A stretch of 64,000 bases of DNA from Poa pratensis (lineage: Eukaryota; Streptophyta; Magnoliopsida; Poales; Poaceae): assembly GCA_947311845.1 (NCBI GenBank), contig CAMZMU010000080.1, positions 46,882,111-46,946,110 on the forward strand, in the 5' to 3' direction. Below, in pieces: positions 10,604 through 21,044 of the stretch (positions are counted from its first letter, which is position 1; each line of letters starts with the position of its first letter). The notes under the pieces were generated by a model that did not search any database, was not told the origin of the DNA, and saw only the letters and a program-made list of their open reading frames with translations. The translations under genes and the position numbers were made by a program.

Positions 10604-13490
10604 TCTTTTTGCTACTGCGCCTAGCTGAAAGGCGTTAAAGAAAAGCGCTTGTTGGGAGACAACCCAATTTTATTTCCTGTTATTTTTGTTTTCCTGAGTC
10701 AAGGAGGTTGTTTACTTCTGCAACAACTCCTTTGTATCTTTTATTTTTCGTTTTTGTTGTGCCAAGAAAAGCATCTAATGCAAGAGGGTGGTAAAGTTTT
10801 ATTTGCTGTCCAGAAACAGATTTCTGTACGTCACGGTAAAAATTCGTGAAAAATCACAGATTACTATTTTAATCTTTAAAATTTTGAGCAGAAGCCTAAA
10901 CTTATTACCTATCTTTCGTTAGTTAACCGTTTTCTGATTTGAGCATCGGAAGTGTCTCGAAAAAATTCGTCTTTACGGACTGTTCTGGTTTTGACAGATT
11001 CTGTCTTTGTTTTGCATTGTCTCTTTTGCAAGTTTAGATTCACGTTCTTCGGGGGGAGATCATGATCTTGCTTAGTAACAGTAGCTAATGTTTGAACTAA
11101 AGTATGCAATGTATTTTTACAGAACCAAGTGAGTTTATGTTTTGATGCACTAACCCCTCTAATGAAGTTTGCGAGTTATCTTTGTGTGAAGGAAGTTTTC
11201 AAGTATTAGGAGAGGAGGATGATATAAGAAGATCAAGAAGAGAGAAAAGCTTAAGCTTGGGGAGGCTCCCTTGGATCTCCCCGGCATATATCAAGAAGAC
11301 TCAAGCGTCTAAGTTTGGGGATGCCCAAGGCATCCCTTCTTCATCAACATATTATCAGGTCACCTCTAGTGAGACTATATTTTTATTGCTTCACATATTG
11401 TGTGCTGTTCTTGGAGCGTCTGTGTGTTTTATTTTCTGTTTGTTTTTGTTTTGTTTTCTGATCATAACTTAGTTGGATCCTAGCACTCTTGTTTGGGAGA
11501 GAGACACGCTCCGCTTTTGCTTAGAATACTCATGTTCTTCACTTATACTTGTTGAGTATTCTTGTTTAGCACTGCTATGCTATTAGCTCTTGTTTTTCAT
11601 GTATCTCTTGTTCAGAGCTATTAGTTCTTTTATAGAAAGTACTCTCTTGCTTCACTTATATTTGTTTGGAGAGTTGTATAATTGGCGTCTGGTTGGAACA
11701 GAAAATGCTAAAGTGTGTGGTAGTTGTATAATGGAAAAACTTGCATAGTCTTGTAGATCATTGAACTTTGATAACTTGATTCCTTGCAAATGTTTTGAGA
11801 TATTAAGAAATTAGATGTTAAATGCTTGCTGGTTAATTAAAGATAAAATCTGATTAGTGGTTGTGTTATTAAAGCTTGTACCGTACTACAAACTCTTAAA
11901 ATTGCTGAAGGTGTAGTTGGACTTGATAGCTTCTCATGTCTGAAGGTTTTTGGAAACAACATAGTTGCGTGCTAAGGTCGAGGGATCTAGCGGGGTACTT
12001 GTGCCTCCGTGAACGGCCCTCCTTGGGGTAAATTTAATCATGCTCTTAATGTTGAACCTGCTAGTTGTTTGCAATAAACTTGTGAGTTCTTTTTGACTAA
12101 TGTTGAGCTACGGTTTTTGGCACTTCCACCATCCATATTTTGCTAGCCTCTTGGTGTGTGCATTGCCTTCTGCTCACATTGAGAGTTGTGCATACTTCGC
12201 CAGTACATCCAACCCCGTGGGAGAACTTCATCTTGTTCTCCTACACATAAGCCAAACATCTTCCTCAAAACAGCCACCATAACTACCTATCACATCATTT
12301 CCATAGCTGTTCCGAGATATATTGCCATGCAACTTCCACCTTACATTACATGACTTGTTGTCATTCATCATTGTTATATATTGCTTTGCATGATTCTATA
12401 CAGCTGATGTGTGGTTTTACCCATGTTACGCTAGATCATTGCACATCCTGCTACACTGGCAGAGGCATACAGTTTTATACATCATGTTTTGTTCATTATG
12501 AGTTATTTGTACCAAAAAGTGTGTTGTCATATTAGAGTGTTGCCCCTACAGTGAGGGAGAGAAAAGTGAAAAAGCCACGGAGGCCATTGAAAAGAGAAAC
12601 AGAAAAAGAAAAAAAAGAGAAAAGAAAGAAAGAAAGAAAAGAAATAAAGAGAGAGGGGGCAACATTACTATCCTTTATCCACACTTTTGCTCATGTTTAG
12701 CACCAGTTTTATAGTCATCATTTGTGCTAGTAGCACCTATGCTTCATATGAGAGAGTTCTCATGTTTCATTAGTATAACTATGTGGGGAATTTACGTTAT
12801 AGAACTTGGGTTGTATATTCCAATGATTAGCCTCCTCAAAAGTGCTCTAGGTCTTCATGAGCAACCAAGTTGGATGCACCCCCACTAGTTCCATTGGAGA
12901 GCTTTCATACACTTATAGCTCTATGTGCATCCGTTGCATGGCAATCACTACTCCTTGCATAGCTTCGATTATAAGACTTCCTCTTGTCTAATGATCATTT
13001 ATAGCTTTGTGAGCCTTTCTTCCATTGGCCTTCCAAACCCCCATTATTATTCTCTTTGCCATAACATCCTGGTGCCAATACCAAATGCTTACGCTCACCG
13101 GTTGAGTAAAACTTCTAACCAGTGAATTCATTACGTTTGTGATACTTTTGCTTGACTGGATCCTTTCTATGTTTGTGAAAGATTGCTGGATGCTTGAGTA
13201 GAAGGATAACTTCTATATTGAATGCTTAAAACATCTATAATGAACTTTGTACGGTTTCATGTCTTTATAGCATCTTCCATGAAAGGTTTTTACTTGTTTA
13301 ATTGTCTTGCTTTATTCATCTATGTGTTTAATATCAAACATAGACTTTTGCTTTGAATGATTTGATCTCAGCTCACATGCTTTACATTACTATATGATCA
13401 AGATTATGTTGGTAGCATGTCACCTAAAAATTATCTTTGTGTTATCGTTTACCTACTCGAGGACGAGTAGGAACTAAGCTTGGGGATGCT
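10604..13490 (+). other. Non-coding 3' tail of the Athila-type element
   Basis: Nearly 2.9 kb with no convincing coding frame lies between the gag-protease stop and the right LTR. A short hairpin-like cgcctagctgaaaggcg stands at 10619. A purine run rich in gaaa units covers about 12590-12660. The polypurine motif agcttgggga lies at 13477-13486, next to the LTR. Position and length match the region where autonomous Athila elements carry pol and an env-like ORF, which are absent here. Confidence 0.7.
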
Positions 13491-15099
13491 TGATACGTCC
13501 AAAACATATCTATAATTTTTGATATTCCATGCCTATTATATATTGATTACCACATGTTTATCTTACACTTTATATCATTTTTATGCATTTTCTGGGACTA
13601 ACCTATTAACAAGATGCCACAGTGCCAGTTCCTGTTTTCTGCTGTCTTTTTGTTTCAGAAAATCTATTCTGGAAATATTCTCGGAATCAAACGCCAATTT
13701 AACTGATTTATTTCTGGACCGAGACGGAGCAGCAGCCAGGAGGATGGAGCCGGGGCCACACCAAGCAGGCCGGCGGGCCCACGGCACGGCCCAGGGTGGG
13801 GCCGCGCACCTAGGCCGCCGCCCCACCTCGGCGGCCACCGACGCCGCCCTTTCGCCTATAAATTGTATCTAATCGGGAAACCCTAGACACCCGAGCAAAA
13901 ATCCACGAAAAGTTCCGAGGCCACCGTCGTCTTCAACCCTAGTTCGGGAGGGTTTCTGCAGTTCTTCCCGGCACCTTGCCGGAGGGGAAATCATCACCGA
14001 ATGGCTCTACATCACCATGCCTGCCTCCGGAGTGATGCGTGAGTAGTTCTCCACAGGACTACAGGTCCATAGCAGTAGCTAGTTGGTAGTCTCTCCACCT
14101 TGTGCTATCATGTTTAGATCTTGTGAGCTGCCTAACATGATCAAGATCATCTTTATGTAATGCTACATGTTGTGTTTGCTGGGATCCGATGAATTGTGAA
14201 GTTATGATCAAGTTTGTTCATCTATCTATATTATGTTTTATCTATGTTCCTGCATGCTCTTCATTGTTAGTAGATGCTTTGGCCAAGTAGATGCTAATGA
14301 CTTCAAGATAGGGTATTTATGCTAGATAGTGGGTTCATGCCTCTAGAAGCCTGGGCTTGATAGACAGAAACAACTAAGGCTGTAGATGTGCTGTTGCCAC
14401 TAGGGATAAAATAACCGATGCTTAGCTTAAGGGTACTGTTGTTAAGTCTAATGCGTTTGTTTACATTACACACTTTGCTTAATGCTATAATCTGTTGCTT
14501 GCAACTTAATACTCATGGGAGACCCAGAAGCTATCTTGTGAGTGGATTATGAGTCATAGATGCAGCTAATAAGCGGTCGATGTATATTGTTGTAATGCCC
14601 AATAGATATAACAATAAACATGTGCTTGTCATATATTGCATTGTCATGCGTTTGCAATTTGTCAATTGCCCAGCTGTAATTCGTTCACCCAACATGTATG
14701 TTTATTTATCTTATGGAGAGACACCACTAGTGAACTGTGGACCCCGGTCCTTTATTCCACACTGATACAAACACCGTTTTAACCACGCTCTACGTTACTT
14801 CCTGCTGCTACTTTTGTGGTCATCATCATATTCTACACCATACGTTTAATCCTTTGTATTCAGCAAGCTGGGAGATTGACAACCTTCCTGTTTCGTTGGG
14901 GCAAAGTACTTTGATTGTGTGTGTGAAGGTCCACGTCAGTGATCGGGTAACGGCGCCGCTGACACCTTTCTGAACCTCTTCCAATTCCTACTGGATCTGA
15001 CAACCTTGGTTTTGTAATCAAGGGAAAACTTTTCTGCTGACTACATCATACCTTCCTCTTGGGGTTTCCCAGCAAACGTGCGTTCCACGTTATCAAGCA
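13491..15099 (+). repeat. 3' LTR of the Athila-type element, complete (1.61 kb)
   Basis: Starts TGATACGTCCAAAACATATC just after the polypurine motif and ends ...ATCAAGCA at 15099. Its last 786 bases align with the truncated left LTR at 3290-4074. A GC-rich block and a TATA box (13857) lie in the first 400 bases. The following bases acacg are the expected right target-site copy. Confidence 0.9.
13857..13863 (+). promoter_or_regulatory. TATA box in Athila 3' LTR
   Basis: TATAAAT downstream of a GC-rich stretch in the 3' LTR. The corresponding part of the left LTR is deleted, so this element has lost its own upstream promoter copy. Confidence 0.5.
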
Positions 15100-16160
15100 A
15101 CACGTCGGTAACTATTTATTTCATCTCCATTAGGTGAATCTATATAGTGTAATTCTGTGCTGTAAGCGTCCTCTCCAGCAGCTGGTGGCTGGTCCAGAAA
15201 TGGTCTTCTCCGTTCTGACTGGGTGGTGGTTCCATCTGGAGACGTCTGTCTTGCCCTCTTGTTGTTGCTGGTAGGATGATTCTTTGTTACCTGGTAGGAA
15301 ACATAACACGTATAAATCAAGGGATCATCACAACATTTAAAATGGTATTCGCAATATAATATGATATATAATATGACTGGGTCATGGTTCCCTCTTAAGT
15401 ACCGAAAGATTAGGCGAGGTCTGAAGCCTCTCAGGAAATAAGGCATTCCTGAATGAATCATCATCGCTGTGTTGAGATGCCAATATTCTCTTGCTGCGAT
15501 TGCCAACTGAGCGTCGTGTTTCACGGTAATCTTCAGTCGGATTCTCCATGCTAAGCAACGCCAATGCACGCTTTGTTTGAAGGTTAGTGCCTGAAAGGAG
15601 CGCTGCTGTCGATTTGTCTCGATGCGCGTTTTATGACTCAGTTAAGATAACAAACAGAAACAGTGAAGTAGAATCTGATGTGTGTGACAGCCTTCTAAAG
15701 TAATGAAACATGAACCAACGATATCAAGATCTACCTGGCAGTTTCTTACAAGAAAAATTGGCACATTTTATATGGCTATCTTTCAATAGTTTTACATAGA
15801 ACAAGAAACGAAGGTTAAAATAAACTGCTATCGGCGGGGACTCTAGCAATACATAGGAACAAGGGTATAACTCTACATGTAGTAGCAGACTGGGACGACG
15901 CTCCAAAATGTAACAAACTACATTAGCTTGCACGCCGCCAGATACGGTACGGCGAGGCACTACAAAACCGACAGGCTCTCACGGTCAGATGGCGCACCAC
16001 GAAGTTCCCGCAAGTTCGATTGAAGCAGGCAGTGAAAATACCAACTAGCTAATGTATAGCAAATCGACCAAACAATTGCACACATCAAGAAACGATATAT
16101 AGACATATATAACTCGGCACCAACAAAGAATGTACCAACTCTAGCGGCGTTCTCCTCCAT
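15100..16160 (-). pseudogene. Unrecognised host gene, 5' exons only, truncated by the Athila LTR
   Basis: I do not recognise the product. Three exons chain in frame on the minus strand. Exon 1 runs from ATG at 16160 (context GCCATGG) to 16136, donor GTACAT. Exon 2 is 15590-15403, with acceptor CTCCTTTCAG and donor GTACTT. Exon 3 starts at 15290 after CTACCAG and runs into 15100. Phases match (1, then 0). The predicted 130 or so residues are hydrophilic, rich in Ser, Arg, Asn and Asp, with basic clusters and no obvious domain. In exon 3 the frame passes into the LTR and stops four codons later. Sequence upstream of the ATG resembles a GC-rich 5' leader. The 3' part would lie beyond the Athila insertion and is not in the window. 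Intron positions are inferred from splice motifs only. Confidence 0.5.
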
Positions 16161-17384
16161 GGCTCGTGGGACACGAGGACGGTCTCCTGGGGGAGAGGGG
16201 CTTGAACTGGATCGGCGGGCGGTGGCGGTGAGGCAAACGAATTTGGCAAAACGGCGACGATGTAGTCCGGGATGGTGGACGGCCACGGTATAGCCGGAAT
16301 ACGGCAACGATGTGTACGACGAACGGGAGGGAGAAGAAGCCTAGGCGGCGGTCGATGTGGCTGGCCGGAGGCGAAGGCCGATCTACGAATCGTGGAACTT
16401 GGGGATTCAAAATTGTGTACTGTTCGGCTGGGTGAGGATTATGGTACCATGGATTACTAGAATACCCTTGGCCTCATACCGTGTTCAGCCCTTACAATTT
16501 TGCTAGACTTGTGGGTAGAAACGACATTCTTAAGTTTTCAAATTTCGCCATCCCGCCAATACTGAGTGGATTGGGCAGCAATTTGTGGGACATGTATGAC
16601 AGGTTGGTTCGGCATTTGTGGGGCCTAGAGCTCGCACAGGTGGGCCGCCTCACTCCACGTACCAATATTCCTCCGCCTGACACGAATGGGCTTAAGATGG
16701 GTTTAAGTTGGGCTGCCAACCCACCTCCGTTTGGAGCGACAAGCCAAACAGAGACCGGTATTCAAATCAGATAAGATGCAAAACTTCACGTAGTCTGAAT
16801 CATATTGCGGCGGCGTCTGTTCTGCATATATACAAAATGGTAAGAAAACACAGATATGTATATATTTTGAGGCAACTGTTCTACAAAATGGAAAAAAAAT
16901 TGTGTACATACAAAATGGTAAAAACACAAATATGTATATATTTTGAGGCAACTGTTCTGCATATATACAAAATAGAAAAAACATATGTGTATGCGGTTTG
17001 AAACAAAAAATTGCATAGATATTACTGAAAAAACCAAAAAAAATTAGTTCCAATGCAACATTTCGATGGATGCGACAACCCACTATAATCGATAATAGTG
17101 AGTTGCCAGAGCCACGGGACTGTAGGTCAGAAACTTTTTATAGGCAACATCGAAATTGCGAGCTTGGGGACTCTAACTTGGGTGGGCAAGGCATCAACAT
17201 CCCGTTGCCACAAGGGTAAGCCTATGTGTGCGACAAATCTCGCACCGTTGGATATATATTAAAGTTAAAATTCATCGGGCAAAACTAACATGCATGCGTT
17301 GGATCTAGATCGGACGGTCAGAGTTTACGTCAGGTCATAGAATGTTCATCAATAACCCCCTTCTTATATAGAGAGCAATATGAT
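16161..17384. other. Intergenic: 5' leader/promoter of truncated gene, short repeats
   Basis: The first 250 bases are GC-rich and look like the leader of the minus-strand gene starting at 16160. At 16813-16990 the motif caactgttctgcatatatac recurs in three imperfect copies. An imperfect hairpin with arms caacccactat and atagtgagttg lies at 17076-17105. No gene is supported in the rest. Confidence 0.5.
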
Positions 17385-17528
17385 GCCTGACACTGCTTAC
17401 ATACACAAGGACGGGTGAAAAACCAGTTTACATACAGACAGAAAATAAAGTATCTTGCCTGGCACTACTTACATACACAAGGACGGGTGAAAAAACAATT
17501 TACATACAAACATAAAATAAAGTATCTT
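17385..17528 (+). repeat. Tandem duplication, 2 x 72 bp
   Basis: The block beginning gcctgacactgcttacatac is repeated at 17457 with a few substitutions, both copies ending near aaataaagtatctt. It lies just downstream of the stop codon of the minus-strand gene ending at 17663, so it may fall in that gene's 3' untranslated region. Confidence 0.85.
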
Positions 17529-17662
17529 AAGCCAAGCTTATAAACAGCTGACCAGGAACATACTACAGAATAAGAAGAGCCCTGGCAGGAGCCCATGCCT
17601 TATACAATCCCTAGCCCCAGCAGGGTATCAGCTCCATCGTTCCCGCACAACTGCATCCAACC

Positions 17663-20190
17663 TTATGGCGAATCGGCGGAGTTAAGAAGACGAGGCACGA
17701 ACCACATGGGGCTCGTTGGAGGAGGTGCCCATACTTCCTTGTACTTGAAAGAGCCTCCAATTACAGGTTCAGTTTGATCAGGGGCAAGACGAAGCCAATC
17801 CTCAGGAATGCTACTCATGCGGTCACATAGGTCATTATGCGTAATGTACACGCAGCGCGGCCTCCACAAATTAGTGCAGCCTGGGACAGGAGCAGGAGGC
17901 ACAACACCATAATCTTCATCTGGCCCTATCAGTGGGTGGTTCATACCATCGAAGAGAGATACAGATTGGAGAGATCTCTCCTGCCATTCTTCCTCGTCGC
18001 GGGAAAGATCCTTCTGATAGAAATAGCATCGAAAAAGTGGGTACTTTCTTAATGTCTGGCCATTGAAAGGAATGGTCTCCTCGGCAGTGCCTGGGCGCCC
18101 ACGGACATGTACCAATATCAGTACGTTATTATCTTTAGGAGACAAAGCCAGGAACCAACATTGTGACCAATCTCTGCGGGGATCGTTCACCGCCATCTGC
18201 CACTCATATGGGATTTTCGGGGCACCCAGGTTGATAGGGCTCGCATCATGGCCTGCCCAAAGCACACAACAAGGACCAAACAAATGTATTAGCTAATGTT
18301 GCGATCACATCCAATAGATCGTAAATAATGATACAACGAAATATACTAAAACCTAAATACAGGGGGTCCAAAATAATGATACACCGACAAAGACCAGAGA
18401 GTATATTCTTGCACAAGGACGACAAATAAGGCATGTTGACATCATGAAGGAGAATCCCTTGACCAGTGATAACAAGAATGTGTGCAATCGAGCATACCAA
18501 ACAAGAAAGCAAAGAAGTGTTGTGTGTATGGTAAACTCATATCGGAAGAGACATAATAATGTCAAATAATAAATTATATTCAAATTACATGGCGTGAAAA
18601 AAATAAAAAGCTATAACAAGGATGAGACAGAATTGTTTGGTGCTTTTCGACTAATTATGAACCAATAACTAGACTGCCTTAGATGGGAAAGCAAAATATG
18701 AAAATAATATAAAATAGGAAAGCATAAAAGCATATAAAGAATTAAAGAAATGACATTTTCTTCACAAAAATGAAAACCTTACTCGCATAATCATGAAGCG
18801 CATGAAGAAGGATAAAACAAGTTTGCACCCGAATCATTTCTAGTGCCAAACAAGAGTCCATACATCGAGAACGACATTTATATTAAACATATAAATTTCG
18901 TTGAGTCAAATCAAATTTATATTGACATTATATATGTTGGCTACAATATGGCGCTAACTTAATTGCGTAATAGTTAGCACCAGATAATGTAACATTGAGA
19001 ACACCATTCATAAATGACACTCTAACAACACACAAATGTCTCGAAGTTAATTACACATTAAATATGCAAGAACATACTCTATACATGAGTACATGAATTG
19101 AAACATCTACCGGCTGCTAGTTAACAAAAATAGTGGTACTGAACTAACCATAAACTGAAGGCTGCCAGAGAAAGACTTGGCCATCCCACTTTGTGACCGC
19201 CAAGATACATCGCCCCATGTAGGCCACGTCCACATAAAATCGCGGGGCAAGTTCACCATGTTTAAGGACAATCCATCTACTATGATCCTCCTTCTTACTG
19301 TCTTCAGCTACCTCTAGCATGACTATGAACTGGCTGAACACAGTGAGGAGACTGTAGTGCCATGGCTGACTGTCCGAAGATCTCCAAGGTTCATCGGCAA
19401 TATGAATCTTCAGAAGAGAAGTTTCGGCCCCATCGTACTTAAAGCTGAAATGACCATAAAGCTGAAATTCGGCTTGCTCGATTGATGGGATCAGAATGGT
19501 GGTGTGAGTGTACAAGTGCACAAGATGCCACTCTGGACTATCACCACGAACCATGGCTACCCAATTGCGCCTGTAACCAGCCCAGCGGCTACCTGGTTCA
19601 AAGAACAAGGGTGCCGTCATGGAACGGCGGTTCAGCGGCATCAAAGTGGCAAGTGTCACACCGGAATCACGACCTTTGTCCTCTGGCCGAGAAGAGGGAT
19701 CGGTGTGCAGAAGGCAAGGAATGTCCCACAGGTAGACCGTGGGGGGATCATTTGGATTTTTCGTAGCAAGTTCAACGTTAGGGTGTAGACCTCGGACGGA
19801 ATAGGAGAAATGGGACATGGTTAAAGGATCGCTTCTCTTAGAGATTACCTCGACAGGCCCATACGGCATTGCCGACCACTTGCTAGCAGCAGGGGCGGCG
19901 AGGCCAGGTCCTCCGCCTCCGTCCATGGACGATGAGCCGCGGGCCAATTTATCAACGTGATCTTCTTGGAGCGGTGGGCTACCAAGCCACCGAGCAGCAG
20001 GACTTGTAAGGCGGCGTGGCACCGGAGCAGGGGCGGCAGGGCCAGAGCCACCGCCTTTGTCCATGGTCGGTGAGCCGTGGGCCCATTGATGAAGGAGATC
20101 TTCTTGGCTCGGTGGGCTACCTAGCCACCGGTCAGGAGATGGGAGGCGGGGTGGCACTGGAGCACGGCCAGGTCCACCGCCTCCGTTCAT
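17663..20190 (-). CDS. Two-exon host protein, DUF295/KIB-like beta-propeller resemblance
   Basis: Exon 1 runs 20190-19149 and exon 2 18252-17663, with an 896-bp intron (GTTAGT donor, TTGGGCAG acceptor, phase 1). Joined, they give 543 residues with no internal stop. I chose Met at 20190 because upstream codons look like a leader; the frame stays open to an ATG at 20541 (660 residues). The N-terminus holds Gly/Pro-rich tandem repeats. The remainder has spaced Trp and aromatic strand-like segments, such as GQVFLWQP before the intron, and a C-terminal segment with an xFxGMNxP motif followed by a CVYIT motif. These resemble the DUF295 (KIB1-4 beta-propeller) family, often found with F-boxes in grasses, but no F-box is seen. 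Family assignment is inference; the gene structure is well supported. Function is unknown. Confidence 0.65.
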
Positions 20191-20250
20191 GGTCGATGAG
20201 CAGCGGGCCGATAGATGGAGGTGAGCTTCTTGGCGCGGTGGGCTACGACG
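19876..20250 (-). repeat. Coding minisatellite: three repeats of about 40-46 codons
   Basis: On the minus strand, units containing SPPxQED/E, then a short linker, then MDGGGGPG or a close variant, then PxxLxSPxxRW occur three times. The third is shortened. They cover the N-terminal part of the DUF295-like protein and the bases just upstream of its likely start codon. The units have diverged but keep the same reading frame. Copy number may vary between accessions. Confidence 0.75.
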
Positions 20251-20991
20251 GAGAGGAGTTGCGAGGCAGGCTGGAACTATCCGGTGATGTTCGAGAGACG
20301 CCGGCGAGCAGGGCGGAGAGGTTGAGAAGCGTGGGGGAATGGGTGCGGTTGTGGGAAGTAAACACAGGGGGGTAAAAGAAAAATGTACAGTAGACGGAAC
20401 CGCTTTCACGCAAAGGAATGGTTCACTGACATGGCGGCCCACGACCACCACTGCTTCGGGAACGTAACCGGCGGGAAGTTGCAGAGCGTGCCGGAGGCAA
20501 AGAGGAGAATAGCTGGAACCGCTTCGTTTGGCCAGAAGCAATAACTAACCTCACACAGGGGCGGCCAACATCGATTGGATACGGCCGGCAGTCCGGCCAT
20601 GTCTCTTTTTTTACTACTAGTAATCCTGCATTAGTACGACCGGTCAAGTATATTTCATTGGACCGGCATTATCTACCGTATCGAGTGGAACCAAAGTCTC
20701 CCAATGGTCAAACACACGGACGTACCGCTAGATCGATCACACCTACAGTAGCCCGTGCATGATAGGTCGCAGACCACCCTCGACCTCGAGCAGTCTCCTG
20801 CCTCAACAGGCCATTGAACGGACAACCGCTGTCACATCGTAGCAGAAACGCTGTACACCCAAGGCTTCCCGTTTGCTTGAGCAGGTTTCGCCTTACTCTG
20901 ACACGGCACGAAGTACATGTCGTGCGAAATTCTATAGCTAGATAGGCAGGCGTAGCTTGATCGTCTTCCTTACTCCTGGGTCTGGGTGGGA
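20191..20991. other. Upstream region of the DUF295-like gene
   Basis: Holds the open 5' extension of the minus-strand frame (to 20541) and a presumed proximal promoter. A weak A/T stretch lies near 20370, but I see no clear TATA box. The LINE begins at 21009, so all native sequence farther upstream has been displaced to beyond 27633. Confidence 0.4.
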
Positions 20992-21008
20992 TGCCTAGCT
21001 TGTTAATT
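20992..21008. repeat. LINE target-site duplication, left copy
   Basis: tgcctagcttgttaatt, 17 bases, identical to 27616-27632. It abuts the poly-T run (minus-strand poly-A tail) of the LINE. Confidence 0.95.
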
Positions 21009-21044
21009 TTTTTTTTTTGACATAAAAAGATAATTTCATTGAAA

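Larger units (their letters stand above)
3290..15099 (+). mobile_element. Non-autonomous Athila-type Ty3/gypsy retrotransposon (left LTR truncated)
   Basis: Order: truncated left LTR (3290-4074), tRNA-Asp-type primer site (4083), gag-protease reading frames, about 2.9 kb of non-coding tail, polypurine motif, complete right LTR (13491-15099). No reverse transcriptase, RNase H or integrase is visible, so the element would depend on a partner for replication. The reading frames are broken by stops and frameshifts, and a Helitron interrupts gag. The right LTR end is followed by acacg; a matching left target duplication cannot be tested because the left LTR has lost its first half. Insertion at 15099 cuts a host gene exon. 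Confidence 0.85.

Noticed and set aside
12590..12660. GAAA-type microsatellite as a functional element
   Set aside because: An irregular purine run in the non-coding tail of a retrotransposon; noted only as sequence composition.
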